64,000 bases of DNA, taken from NCBI GenBank assembly GCA_039640495.1, contig CP046864.1:2170001-2234000 (forward strand), in the 5' to 3' direction. Shown piece by piece: positions 16,367 to 26,227 of the stretch; position 1 is the stretch's first letter; each line of letters begins with the position of its first letter. The notes beneath the pieces were generated by a model that was not told the DNA's origin, did not search any database, and was given only the letters and a program-made list of their open reading frames with translations. The stretch comes from Rhodobacteraceae bacterium IMCC1335 (GTDB lineage Bacteria; Pseudomonadota; Alphaproteobacteria; Rhodobacterales; Rhodobacteraceae). The position numbers and the translations under genes were made by a program.

Positions 16367-19216
16367 GCTTCCTCGCGACCACCAACCCCGCTTTTTGGGC
16401 TTGGGTTCAACGCTGGTTTCATCTGATGCCGCGCTAGAAGCTTTCAGCTCTGAAACGGTTTCATTCGGCGCGCTCGGTGTTTCCACGCTGGCCTCAACGG
16501 CTTCACTTTGTTGAGCGGGCTGGGGTGCCTCAGCGGCGTCCTCTGCAGCAGAAGCAGCTTGCGCTTCAGCGGCCTGAAGTTCTGCCTCTTTTTGCTTTTT
16601 GGTTTTTCGTGGCGCCCGTTTTGGCTTTGGCTTCACCTCAGCTTCTTCTGGAGAATCCGACGGATCAGCGGTAGGGGCGGTACTGACCACTAAATTGGCT
16701 GGATCTGCCTCAGGCTCGGCCTCAACACTCTTGGCAGCCCGCGGTTTACGGGTACGCTTGCGGGCAGGCTTTGGTTTCTCGTCTGTCGCGGTAGGTGCAC
16801 TGTTCAAGTCTGCGCCTGCTTCACTGTCAAGCGCAGCACTTTCGCTCTCTTTTAGCGTTGGTTCACTGGTTTTTGTAGACGTATCTTCTTCTGAGGACGC
16901 GCCTTGGGGTGTTTCTTCCGCAGGGGGGGAGGCCTCTCCATTGTCTTCTACTTGCAGGGAAGCGGCCGCGTCTGAAGCGTTGTCAGCCTCTCCGTTTGAC
17001 GATTTACGCCGCCGCCGCCGCCGCCGCCGTTTCTTCGGCTTGGCGTCGCTATCGCCAGCGTCCGCGTCAAGATCAGCTTGCGCCTCCTGCTCGGCAACGT
17101 CTTCCTCCACCTGCTCCATATGCACAACCTCTGCAGAGATCACAGGCATTGATGCCTCCGGTACAAACCGCGTGGCCGTTTTGAATTTCTCAATTTCAAA
17201 ATCGGGGCTAATAAGATGTGGATGCGCTTCGATCCTTACAGATAAACCATAGCGGGCTTCAATTTGTGCAATATGATCCCGTTTTTGATTGATCAGGAAG
17301 TTCGCGATCACAACCGGACACTTCACTAAGACCTCACGCGAACGTCGGCGCACACCTTCTTCCTCAATTTGCCGCAAAATAGACAGAGACAGATTGTCTT
17401 CAGAGCGGATTAAGCCCGTTCCATGACAATGCGGGCATGGTTGCGTGGTGGCCTCGATCATGCCGGGGCGCAAACGCTGTCTGCTCATCTCGAGCAACCC
17501 AAAACCTGAAATGCGGCCCACTTGAATGCGGGCACGGTCGCTTTTCAATTTATCCTTTATGCGTTTCTCAACCGCCAGATTGTTTTTGCGCTCATCCATA
17601 TCGATGAAATCGATCACGATTAAACCTGCAAGATCACGCAATCGCAATTGGCGCGCCACTTCTTCAGCAGCTTCTAAATTGGTTTTAAGCGCTGTATCTT
17701 CGATCGAGACTTCTTTCGTGGCGCGGCCCGAGTTCACATCTACCGCGACCAAGGCTTCCGTCACGCCGATCACAATATAACCACCCGATTTCAACTGCAC
17801 CGTAGGATTGAACATCGAAGAAAGATAACTTTCCACTTGATAACGTGCGAATAAGGGCATCGCATCCTGATAGCTTTTCACGTTTTTGGCATGCGACGGC
17901 ATGATCATTTTCATGAAATCTTTGGCGATGCGATATCCACAATCGCCTTCGATAAGAACCTCATCGATTTCCCGATTATATAGATCGCGAATGGATCTTT
18001 TGATCAAATCGCCTTCTTCATAGATCTTCGCTGGTGCCATAGATTGCAGCGTCAATTCTCGGATCTGCTCCCACATCCGCTGAAGATATTCACAATCACG
18101 CTTGATCTCTGTTTTGGTTCGCTTGGCTCCGGCAGTCCGAATGATCAGGCCTGCGCCTTTCGGCACCTCTAATTCATGGGCGATTTCTTTCAGTTTCTTT
18201 CGATCAACCACATTGGTAATTTTACGGCTGATGCCACCGCCGCGGGCGGTGTTTGGCATTAAAACGCAATAGCGGCCAGCCAATGACAAATAGGTTGTAA
18301 GTGCGGCGCCTTTATTGCCCCGCTCTTCTTTGACAACCTGCACCAGCATGATCTGGCGCACTTTAACGACTTCTTGGATTTTGTAGCGACGCGGGCGCGG
18401 CTTGCGCGCTGGGCGTAAATCGAATGTGTCATCATCATCAGATATAGATTCTATTGTTTCATCACGCTCTGACAAACTTGGTTTGTGCGTGTCGCCGGCG
18501 TCATCTTCGTCTTCGAAATCAGGTTCATCGCCAATTTCCAAAGAACTGCCTGCTGCATCCTGATCGCCCTGCTCCTGCGGCGCCTCAGCGCTGGTCTCTT
18601 GCTCTTTTTCGTCAGCAATCTCTTGCGCTTCAATAGTCTCACCGTCCTCCGGGTCATCCTCTTGCGCGCTCACAAGATCATCGCCCGCAACGGCTGCGTC
18701 ATCAGCATCAACCGGTTCCGGGGCCGTCGATTTTGCCCCAACACTGGATATTTCCACCTCATCCGTTAAATCGATCGTTTCCATTCCGGAAACTTGATCT
18801 TCATCAATCTCAGACTGCTGAACCACGTCTTCTGTGGCAATTGTTTGCGCTTTTGAACGACCGCGCCGCCCCCGTCCGCGCTTTTTGGGCGCGTCTTCTT
18901 CCTCTTCCTGCCTTTGCTGCGCTTCAGCATAGGCTTGTTCTTCTTCCATCAAAGCCTGCCTATCGGCGATCGGGATTTGATAATAATCAGGATGGATTTC
19001 AGAAAACGCCAAAAACCCGTGGCGATTTCCGCCGTAATCGACGAAAGCCGCCTGCAAAGAGGGCTCTACACGGGTAACTTTGGCTAGGTATATATTTCCA
19101 GCAAGCTGGCGTCTGTTTTCGGATTCAAAATCAAATTCTTCAACTTTATTTCCGTCAACCACAACCACGCGCGTTTCCTCGGCGTGGGTGGCATCGATAA
19201 GCATTTTCTTAGGCAT
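16364..19216 (-). CDS. rne: Ribonuclease E
   Basis: A 950-residue endoribonuclease central to mRNA decay and rRNA processing. It begins MPKKMLIDATHAEETRVVVV with an S1 domain interrupted by a long acidic insertion (about residues 95-270), typical of alphaproteobacterial RNase E. The catalytic DNase-I-like region (VDVNSGRATKEVSIEDTA, LIVIDFIDMDERKN) and the zinc-link CPHCHGTG follow. The C-terminal 270 residues are low-complexity, with an arginine run (KPKKRRRRRRRRKSS) and many Ala/Glu/Pro stretches that normally scaffold the degradosome. The ATG at 19216 is chosen; an in-frame TTG lies three codons earlier. Confidence 0.96.
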   Translation of the reverse strand: MPKKMLIDATHAEETRVVVVDGNKVEEFDFESENRRQLAGNIYLAKVTRVEPSLQAAFVDYGGNRHGFLAFSEIHPDYYQIPIADRQALMEEEQAYAEAQQRQEEEEDAPKKRGRGRRGRSKAQTIATEDVVQQSEIDEDQVSGMETIDLTDEVEISSVGAKSTAPEPVDADDAAVAGDDLVSAQEDDPEDGETIEAQEIADEKEQETSAEAPQEQGDQDAAGSSLEIGDEPDFEDEDDAGDTHKPSLSERDETIESISDDDDTFDLRPARKPRPRRYKIQEVVKVRQIMLVQVVKEERGNKGAALTTYLSLAGRYCVLMPNTARGGGISRKITNVVDRKKLKEIAHELEVPKGAGLIIRTAGAKRTKTEIKRDCEYLQRMWEQIRELTLQSMAPAKIYEEGDLIKRSIRDLYNREIDEVLIEGDCGYRIAKDFMKMIMPSHAKNVKSYQDAMPLFARYQVESYLSSMFNPTVQLKSGGYIVIGVTEALVAVDVNSGRATKEVSIEDTALKTNLEAAEEVARQLRLRDLAGLIVIDFIDMDERKNNLAVEKRIKDKLKSDRARIQVGRISGFGLLEMSRQRLRPGMIEATTQPCPHCHGTGLIRSEDNLSLSILRQIEEEGVRRRSREVLVKCPVVIANFLINQKRDHIAQIEARYGLSVRIEAHPHLISPDFEIEKFKTATRFVPEASMPVISAEVVHMEQVEEDVAEQEAQADLDADAGDSDAKPKKRRRRRRRRKSSNGEADNASDAAASLQVEDNGEASPPAEETPQGASSEEDTSTKTSEPTLKESESAALDSEAGADLNSAPTATDEKPKPARKRTRKPRAAKSVEAEPEADPANLVVSTAPTADPSDSPEEAEVKPKPKRAPRKTKKQKEAELQAAEAQAASAAEDAAEAPQPAQQSEAVEASVETPSAPNETVSELKASSAASDETSVEPKPKKRGWWSRGS

Positions 19217-19628
19217 GTTTTCCAATTGCGCGACTGACCGCTGGCTCGGTGCGTCACACCGAAAGCCTTTGGGGCGCGTCTTTTACGGGCAAGCTCGGCA
19301 CACGTCAACAGAAGAGAGCGGAAGCCCCCGATTTTAACTGTTGTTTTCCGCGTGCCTTGCATCGCTTTTCATCTCCAGCAGCTTTGACCCTGTTGGGTAT
19401 CAAAACCTGCCAATTTAAGCCCCTTCCGCAATTGCGGTTTAGGCTGATATGTCGACCGAACGTGGTCTAATCAATCTGCTCTTCGGGGCGGTGAAAAGGC
19501 CTGATCGAAGGTCAGTGAAACTGTTTGATGGAGCCTATTTTAAAACGCTCCTATCGAATACATCATATGGTGGTTGGTCCCATAAACACAATGGCCAAAT
19601 TGAAAAACATTGAAATATGAGCATCTAG
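19217..19628. other. Upstream region of rne
   Basis: About 410 bases without a supported gene between rne and a dehydrogenase gene on the same strand. In other bacteria rne has a long 5' leader used for autoregulation, so this may be leader plus promoter. I saw no clear conserved stem-loops by eye. Confidence 0.4.
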
Positions 19629-20501
19629 TCAATCAAAACAACGCAATCGTTTAATGAGACTTGAGGTATCCCAACGACCGCCCCCCAGCTTCTGAACATC
19701 ATTGTAAAACTGATCGACCAAGGCCGTCACCGGTAAAGAAGCACCATTTTCGCCCGCTGCATCAAGGCAAATCTTTAAATCCTTGCGCATCCAATCCACA
19801 GCAAACCCGTGCTCAAAATGATCATCCAGCATGGTTTCGTATCGATTTGACATTTGCCAGCTGCCAGCTGCGCCTTGGCTGATCACTTCAACAACGGCCC
19901 GCCCATCCAGGCCCGACTTTTCTGCAAAATGCAGCGCCTCTGAGAGGCCTTGCACCAAGCCTGCAATCGCAATCTGATTGCACATTTTGGTTTTCTGTCC
20001 CGCCCCGCTGCCGCCGATCCGCCGACAAATGCGCGCATAGGCTGCCATAACCGGCTCGGCGCGATCATAAGCCGTCTGCGCGCCCCCGCACATGATTGAT
20101 AAAACACCGTTTTCCGCACCGGCTTGGCCCCCAGAAATCGGAGCATCTACAAAATCAATTCCATTCGATTTCGCCGCTAAGAATAGTTCATCCGTGACCA
20201 GAGCCGACACCGTTGTATGATCCACGAAAACGCTGCCATCGGACATACCCATTAATGCCCCACCATCTCCCAAAACTACCGAACGTAAATCATGGTCATT
20301 GCCCACGCAGGCCATCACAAATTCTGCGCCCTCAGCGGCCGCGCGCGGCGTGCTTTGCTGCGCCCCACCATACTCTGCCACCCAAGCCGAAGCTTTTTCT
20401 TGTGTCCTGTTGTAAACCGTCACGTTATGGCCCTTGGCCTGTAAATGCCCAGCCATTGGGTATCCCATCACGCCAAGACCTAAAAATGCAATTTTAGCCA
20501 T
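19629..20501 (-). CDS. NAD(P)-dependent beta-hydroxyacid dehydrogenase (3-hydroxyisobutyrate dehydrogenase family)
   Basis: A 290-residue enzyme with the N-terminal Rossmann motif IAFLGLGVMGYPMAGHL, the substrate-binding FVDAPISGGQAGAENGVLSIMCGG and the catalytic-lysine segment GSGAGQKTKMCNQ near residue 170. The family oxidises 3-hydroxyisobutyrate, tartronate semialdehyde or related short acids. The segment IGGSGAGQKTKMCNQIAIAGLVQGLSEAL resembles tartronate semialdehyde/2-hydroxy-3-oxopropionate or 3-HIBDH-like enzymes of roseobacters, and motifs alone do not settle the substrate. It is followed by the rne promoter region and is divergent from a penicillin-acylase gene. Confidence 0.9.
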   Translation of the reverse strand: MAKIAFLGLGVMGYPMAGHLQAKGHNVTVYNRTQEKASAWVAEYGGAQQSTPRAAAEGAEFVMACVGNDHDLRSVVLGDGGALMGMSDGSVFVDHTTVSALVTDELFLAAKSNGIDFVDAPISGGQAGAENGVLSIMCGGAQTAYDRAEPVMAAYARICRRIGGSGAGQKTKMCNQIAIAGLVQGLSEALHFAEKSGLDGRAVVEVISQGAAGSWQMSNRYETMLDDHFEHGFAVDWMRKDLKICLDAAGENGASLPVTALVDQFYNDVQKLGGGRWDTSSLIKRLRCFD

Positions 20502-20551
20502 AATATTTTCCCAAAAGTTTGTTTTCTACTTGTGTCTGCTCGTGCTAGGCG

Positions 20552-23068
20552 ATGCAAGAGGTCAGATCAGTTAAAAAGGCATTTTGGATGGCAATGGTAT
20601 TTCGCTGGATGGTTCGGCTAACAGTACTCGTCCTGATCACGATCCTGTGCGCCGGTGCTTTGATTTATTATTTGGCCGCACAATCTCTGCCCAACTACGC
20701 GCAAAATTTGCAATTTTCTGGGGCCCAAGGATCTATTGAAATCATCCGAGACACCGCGAATGTGCCGCATATCAAGGCCGAAAGCGATCATGACATCTTC
20801 TTTGCATTGGGATTTGTGCATGCACAAGACAGACTTTGGCAAATGGCGATGCTACGGCGCACCGCCCAAGGGCGCCTGTCGGAGGTTTTCGGCGCAGGAT
20901 CCCTTGAAAGCGACAAACTGATGCGCCGGTTAGACCTTTACAGCTATGCCGCTGACTCGCTGCAATATCAGACAGCGCAAGCGCAAGCTGCTCTTTCAGC
21001 TTATGCTGCGGGCGTAAATGCGCGAATCGAGCATATCAACCGCGCTGCGCTTGGCCGAGGTGCGCCTGAGATGTTCCTGTTTGATAGTCCGTTTGCCGCA
21101 TGGCAACCCACGGACAGCTTGGCCCTTTTAAAGCTGATCGGCTTTCAGCAGAGCGGTCATTTGAAAGAAGAAATTCTCAGAGCGCAGGTTTCCTTAATCT
21201 TGGAAGACAGTGACCATGTTGAAGAAATCCTGCCAGACACGCCCTTTCACATCAACGCAAAGCCGCGCAGTTATTCTTCTCTTTTTACCCCTCCTTTTTT
21301 GCCAACAAAGCAGCGCCCCGCAGAGCGCGCGCAAGGTTGGACGGCGATTTCGGATTGGGTCCTGCCAAAACGCGGCTTTGCAGGGGCCTCAAACGCGTTT
21401 GCAGCCGCCCCAAGCCGCTCTGCAAACCAAGGCACGTTGCTGGCGAATGACCCACATGGCGCACTCTCCGTTCCCGGGCAGTGGTATTTGGCCCATTTAG
21501 AGCTGCAAAGCGGCGGTGTTATCGGAGGCAGCATACCCGGTATACCGCTGATTTTAACTGGGCGCAGTGACCGCTTGGGATGGGCAATAACGGCCTCATT
21601 CGCGGATGATCAGGATATTTACATGGAGCAGCTCGATCCGGCGCGTTCCGATTATTACAAAACCCCAACGGGCTTTCGGCGTTTTTCAACGCGCGCATCA
21701 ATCATTAACATTAAAGATCAAAAACCCGTCACCATGACATTACGCGCAACAACCCATGGGCCTGTTTTCAGCCAAACCCAGCTAGATCTTGCTTCGGTCA
21801 CGCCAAAAGGATTTGTACCCGCGCTGGCTTGGACCGGTTTTAACGCAAAAGACAAAACATTCAGCGCAAAATTTGAGCTGATGCAGGCCCAAAATATCGA
21901 CCAAGCTCTGGCCGCCTTGGAACCGCAAATCACACCTTCAGAAAACATAATAATGGTGGATCAAACGCGTATTGTCCAAAAAACGGTTGGGGCTTTGCCG
22001 CGGCGCAATACAGCCCATCAAACGCAGGGCCGTATGCCCAGCTTGGGGCATTTATCTGAAAATCAATGGCGCGGGGTTTTAAGCTATGCACAAAACCCAG
22101 AAAACAAAACTCCCGAGGAAGGTATTTTGGGAAATACAAATAACAAAGTAACCGCGGCGGCCTTCCCCAACCATATCTCCTTTAGTTGGGGTGACAGCCA
22201 ACGCATCCAACGCTGGAAGCGTCTCATGCAAGCCCGCGAAATTCACACCAAAGACAGCTTTATCGAAGCCCAATCCGACAGTGTCAGCTTTGCGGCGCAA
22301 ACCCTGCTCCCCCTCATTGCCAGTGATTTGTGGTATACTGGGCAATCAGCTCCAAATGGCAGTTTGGAACAACGCAAAAAAGACGCATTGGATTTATTGG
22401 CCACTTGGAACGGCGATATGAACCAACATGATCCGCAACCCTTGATCTATGCGGCCTGGATGCGCGCGCTTCAAAGCCGCCTTATTCAAGATGAATTGGG
22501 AGATCTAAGCGAGGCGTTTCAAGCGCTAGAACCGCTTTTCATCGAACGGGTATTTCGCGATATTGATGGTGCCAGCCATTGGTGCGACATCGTACAAACA
22601 CAACCGATCGAAACCTGCGAAGACATGGCCAAAATGGCATTGGAAGACGCGTTAATCTGGCTGCAAGAGCATTACGGGCGGGACCCAAGCAGACTAGAAT
22701 GGGGCATGGCGCATCGCGCGCAGCATCTGCATCCGACTTTAGGACATATCCCTTTGATTGGGTATTTTTTGAACATTATTCAACCCACCAGTGGCGGCGA
22801 TCACACGTTGCAACGGGGCAAAACTTCGGGGCGCCCGCCCCATCCTTTTCACAACGTACACGCGGCCACCTATCGGGGCGTTTATGATTTAGCCGACCCG
22901 AACAGTTCCGTGTTCATTACAAGTACTGGCCAATCAGGACATTTTTTATCGCAATATTATGATAATTTCAGCGCCTTATGGCGCAATCAGGACTATATTC
23001 CAATGTCACTTGATCTGGATTTGGCGCGGGCTGGTGCCATAGGCATCACCCATATTCGTCCAAATTAA
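20552..23068 (+). CDS. Penicillin acylase family (Ntn-hydrolase) protein
   Basis: An 838-residue precursor of the Ntn-hydrolase S45 family, which includes penicillin acylases and acyl-homoserine-lactone acylases. A membrane/signal segment lies at about residues 22-45, so it is exported. The alpha chain has IEIIRDTANVPHIKAES and ALGFVHAQDRLWQMAMLRR. The autoprocessing site is GAS-NAFAAAPSRS with Ser280 as the likely new N-terminal nucleophile, followed by LLANDPHGALSVPGQWYLAHLE. The beta chain ends with HTLQRG, FHNVHAATYRGVYDL and STGQSGH. It might degrade acyl-amide signals or cell-wall-related amides; the substrate is not deducible. The start could also be at one of several nearby Met codons. 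Confidence 0.9.
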   Translation: MQEVRSVKKAFWMAMVFRWMVRLTVLVLITILCAGALIYYLAAQSLPNYAQNLQFSGAQGSIEIIRDTANVPHIKAESDHDIFFALGFVHAQDRLWQMAMLRRTAQGRLSEVFGAGSLESDKLMRRLDLYSYAADSLQYQTAQAQAALSAYAAGVNARIEHINRAALGRGAPEMFLFDSPFAAWQPTDSLALLKLIGFQQSGHLKEEILRAQVSLILEDSDHVEEILPDTPFHINAKPRSYSSLFTPPFLPTKQRPAERAQGWTAISDWVLPKRGFAGASNAFAAAPSRSANQGTLLANDPHGALSVPGQWYLAHLELQSGGVIGGSIPGIPLILTGRSDRLGWAITASFADDQDIYMEQLDPARSDYYKTPTGFRRFSTRASIINIKDQKPVTMTLRATTHGPVFSQTQLDLASVTPKGFVPALAWTGFNAKDKTFSAKFELMQAQNIDQALAALEPQITPSENIIMVDQTRIVQKTVGALPRRNTAHQTQGRMPSLGHLSENQWRGVLSYAQNPENKTPEEGILGNTNNKVTAAAFPNHISFSWGDSQRIQRWKRLMQAREIHTKDSFIEAQSDSVSFAAQTLLPLIASDLWYTGQSAPNGSLEQRKKDALDLLATWNGDMNQHDPQPLIYAAWMRALQSRLIQDELGDLSEAFQALEPLFIERVFRDIDGASHWCDIVQTQPIETCEDMAKMALEDALIWLQEHYGRDPSRLEWGMAHRAQHLHPTLGHIPLIGYFLNIIQPTSGGDHTLQRGKTSGRPPHPFHNVHAATYRGVYDLADPNSSVFITSTGQSGHFLSQYYDNFSALWRNQDYIPMSLDLDLARAGAIGITHIRPN

Positions 23069-23091
23069 TCCAAGCCTGTATGATATCGCGC

Positions 23092-24366
23092 TTACAGAGC
23101 GTCAAATTGCTGGCGCTGCGCGTCATCCCATTCCACTTCAAAGACCGAACCGGTCTCGTTGGTTTCTTCCTTTAAGATAACGCCTTCTTTATACAGCCAC
23201 GCCCTGCGCCGCCCCTCGGCATGCGATAAGCTCACATCCATCACATAGCGGGACACGTTTAGCTGGGTTGAAATGTGCGTTTGCAAACCCTGTAATCCCA
23301 CACCAGTCAGCGCCGAAATCGCAATCACATTTTCCTGCCGCTCAGCCCTTAGCAACACCGAGGCGCGGGCCTCTTCCTCTAACTCGTCAATTTTATTCCA
23401 GACTTCTAGAAGCGGAACCTGTGAAGACACACCCAGCTTTTCAAGCGTACGCTCCACATCTGTCGCTTGCTCCTCGCTTGAGGCATGCGCAATGTCACGA
23501 ACGTGGATAATGATATCAGCGCTTAATACCTCTTCCAATGTTGCGCGAAACGCCGCCACCAATTCCGTGGGCAAGTCTGAGATAAATCCAACCGTATCGG
23601 ATAGAATGACGCGATGCCCCGTTTCCAGCGTTAAATTGCGCATCGTGGGGTCAAGCGTTGCGAACAACATATCTTTTGCCATCACCTGCGCGCCCGTCAG
23701 GCGGTTGAAAAGGGTTGATTTACCCGCATTTGTATATCCGATCAAAGCCACAATCGGAAACGGCACCTTGGCCCGCGCGGCCCGATGCAGCGCACGGGTC
23801 TTTACAACCTTATCCAATTGCCGGCGCAGTCGCAGCAATTGATCATCAATCGCGCGCCTATCTGCCTCAATCTGCGTCTCACCTGGGCCACCCACGAAAC
23901 CCAGACCACCGCGCTGCCGCTCCAAATGCGTCCAGGCGCGAACCAACCGGGTTCGTTGATACCCCAATGCTGCCATTTCCACTTGCAACACGCCTTCGCG
24001 CGTTGAAGCACGGTCTGAAAAGATTTCCAGAATAAGCGCCGTGCGATCCAGAAGCTTTACGTCCCATTGTTTTTCCAAATTGCGTTGTTGAACAGGGGTG
24101 ACATGGCCGTCTAGTAGCACCAGTTCGACATTATGCCCTTCAAAAACCTCTTTTAATTCTGCTAATTTTCCCGAACCAAAAAGCGTAGCCGGAAGCAGCT
24201 TCTTCAACCCAATAATTGTTGCCCCAACAATATCAAGCTCGGGCAACGCCCGTGCCAGAGACGTGGCCTCAGCCAAGGCTGCCACAGGATCGCGGCGGCC
24301 CGACACGGTTTTAAGTTCAGGATGCAGCACCCAGGCGCGCGTAACCCTGCCCTCATGCTCTATCAA
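23092..24366 (-). CDS. hflX: Ribosome-associated GTPase HflX
   Basis: A 424-residue GTPase with the HflX N-terminal domain (residues 1-180, including [32 protein letters not shown] and [19 protein letters not shown]). The G domain follows, with P-loop [16 protein letters not shown] near residue 210, [10 protein letters not shown] and NKIDEL. HflX splits stalled ribosomes under stress. The start overlaps the hfq stop by four bases, giving the conserved hfq-hflX pair. Confidence 0.96.
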   Translation of the reverse strand: MIEHEGRVTRAWVLHPELKTVSGRRDPVAALAEATSLARALPELDIVGATIIGLKKLLPATLFGSGKLAELKEVFEGHNVELVLLDGHVTPVQQRNLEKQWDVKLLDRTALILEIFSDRASTREGVLQVEMAALGYQRTRLVRAWTHLERQRGGLGFVGGPGETQIEADRRAIDDQLLRLRRQLDKVVKTRALHRAARAKVPFPIVALIGYTNAGKSTLFNRLTGAQVMAKDMLFATLDPTMRNLTLETGHRVILSDTVGFISDLPTELVAAFRATLEEVLSADIIIHVRDIAHASSEEQATDVERTLEKLGVSSQVPLLEVWNKIDELEEEARASVLLRAERQENVIAISALTGVGLQGLQTHISTQLNVSRYVMDVSLSHAEGRRRAWLYKEGVILKEETNETGSVFEVEWDDAQRQQFDAL

Positions 24367-24602
24367 TTTTGATCTTCACCTTCATAAAGCGAAATCGATT
24401 GAGACGGCATGATCGTGGAAATTGCATGTTTATACACAAGCTGTGACTGCCCGTCTCGGCGAAGCAAGATACAAAAATTATCGAACCAAGTGATCACACC
24501 TTGAAGCTTCACCCCATTGATTAAAAACACTGTCACTGGAATTTTCGTTTTGCGAACGTGATTTAAGAATGCATCTTGAAGATTTTGACGGTCAGAGGCC
24601 AT
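24363..24602 (-). CDS. hfq: RNA chaperone Hfq
   Basis: A 79-residue Sm-fold protein that pairs small RNAs with mRNAs. It has the Sm1 region ([29 protein letters not shown]), [25 protein letters not shown] with the YKHAIST motif of Sm2, and a short C-terminal tail, as usual in alphaproteobacteria. It lies upstream of and overlaps hflX. Confidence 0.97.
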   Translation of the reverse strand: MASDRQNLQDAFLNHVRKTKIPVTVFLINGVKLQGVITWFDNFCILLRRDGQSQLVYKHAISTIMPSQSISLYEGEDQN

Positions 24603-24712
24603 TGTATTACCTTTTTATTTTTGCAGCGCCTTGAATATGCAGGGTGTAAAAGCCGCGCCGACAGCTTTTTCTTTACACTCGACTCATAATTCAAAGAGCA
24701 CGGCGATGCAAC

Positions 24713-26224
24713 TTATTGGCGCAACCAAATTTCAGGGCGCAAAAGCGCCAAAATGACCAGTATTTCAAGCCGCCCCAAAACCATCGCGAGGCACAATATC
24801 GCCTTCGCCAGACCGGATAATGCAATCATATCAAAAGGGCCGTCTATGACCATCATTAAAGCGGGCCCAGTGGTGCTGATCGCGCTGACGCATAAAGCCA
24901 AAGCCGTCTCAAAACTAAGCCCAGACGCCGCTAGCAACAGCGTGATCCCGGCCAAACTGAGACCAAATAGCATAAAGAAAATCCAGGCCGCAAACGCCCC
25001 CTGCCCGAGATCATGCTGGTTTTGGCTTTTTGTTTTTCCGACCGAGGAAGGATGCACCAAACGACCGACCTCGCGCAAAGCGTTTAAATACAGAATATAA
25101 AACCGAAGCAGCTTTACGCCGCCGGCAGTGGTTGCGATACCGCCACCAATCAGGCCTAAGCCCAAAAATAAAAACCCTGGGATTCCCGCGTTGCTCAAAG
25201 GCGCAATGGGTTGCCAATATTGGCTCGACCAGCCCGTCGTGCTTAAAAAAGATAAAATAGTGAATAGATTGCCCCATATCAAAGCCAGCAAACCCTCTGG
25301 CCCATATTCTGCCAGAGGCGCGGCCGATGAAGCAACTTGCTTAATGAAGAGAACGCAGCTGAGCAAAATGGTGATCCAAATGGCCAGGCGCAATTCGACA
25401 TCTCTCAAGAGCCCCTTGGCAAAGCCCGTTGTTTTTTCAGGGGCCCAAAGAACTCTGCTCAAGGCCAACGTAAAGAACAAAACGATCAAAACCTCTGCCC
25501 AAATTCCCGAAGACAGGCCTGCAACCCCCTGATAGGCCGTTATTCCGCTTGTCGACAGAACGGATAGCGCAAAGATAAAGCCGTTATATCCAGATGCACC
25601 AGACAGAATGAAACCCAGCCATAATACCGCAGTCAAGCCAATATAAAGTGGCATCAAAGTTTGCACGCTGCGCATTAAAAACAATTTTCTTTCAGAAGTA
25701 GATATAAAATTCGCTTGACGCCGTGCGTTCGCGTGTTGCCCGGTTAGCTCAAACCCACCCAGGTTCAGCGGTGCTAAAATTGCCACCGCAGCTACCCAAA
25801 TTAAAGCCCCCCCCATCCAGCCCACGAGCGCACGCCATAAATGTAAAGCATCGGACAAGCGCCCCGCAGGAAACACCTCGAACCCAGTTGTGGTTAAGGC
25901 GCTTACCATATCGAGATAGGCATTTAAAAACGACGTTGTGCGAATAACAGAATACTCTGGAATGGCTAAAAACACGGGCAAAAAAACGAAGATCAATGCC
26001 AATGATAACATTTGGTCAAGCGCCGTTTCACGCGAGGTTTGATTTGAACGCGCAAGCCCGATAAGCGCTAGGAACGTAACGCCCAAAAGCCCTGTGTAGA
26101 AAAACATACGGGCCTCGAAAAACTGCTCTGTTACCAAAGCATATAGGCTTGGCACAATCATCGAAATCGCCATCACGCCAAATATTTGCAGCGCGAAGGG
26201 CAAATATAAAAAGTGACGCTGCAT
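24713..26224 (-). CDS. trkH: TrkH-type potassium transporter subunit
   Basis: A 503-residue membrane protein with four repeated M1-P-M2 units. Selectivity-filter-like segments are visible: ALTTTGFEVFP, LSTSGITAYQG, FLSTTGWSSQYW and AISTTGPAL. It forms the K+ pathway of the Trk system with the TrkA subunit, whose gene ends 3 bases upstream on the same strand. The trkA-trkH pair embedded between ntrX and hfq is a conserved alphaproteobacterial arrangement. Confidence 0.93.
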   Translation of the reverse strand: MQRHFLYLPFALQIFGVMAISMIVPSLYALVTEQFFEARMFFYTGLLGVTFLALIGLARSNQTSRETALDQMLSLALIFVFLPVFLAIPEYSVIRTTSFLNAYLDMVSALTTTGFEVFPAGRLSDALHLWRALVGWMGGALIWVAAVAILAPLNLGGFELTGQHANARRQANFISTSERKLFLMRSVQTLMPLYIGLTAVLWLGFILSGASGYNGFIFALSVLSTSGITAYQGVAGLSSGIWAEVLIVLFFTLALSRVLWAPEKTTGFAKGLLRDVELRLAIWITILLSCVLFIKQVASSAAPLAEYGPEGLLALIWGNLFTILSFLSTTGWSSQYWQPIAPLSNAGIPGFLFLGLGLIGGGIATTAGGVKLLRFYILYLNALREVGRLVHPSSVGKTKSQNQHDLGQGAFAAWIFFMLFGLSLAGITLLLAASGLSFETALALCVSAISTTGPALMMVIDGPFDMIALSGLAKAILCLAMVLGRLEILVILALLRPEIWLRQ

Positions 26225-26227
26225 CGG

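Noticed and set aside
17009..17033. Triplet repeat of GCC/CGG type
   Set aside because: It encodes the arginine run of RNase E; a coding low-complexity tract, not an independent repeat element.
16599..17252. Long open frame of 217 codons antisense to rne
   Set aside because: It is a Ser/Ala/Gly-rich shadow of the low-complexity C-terminal coding sequence of RNase E.
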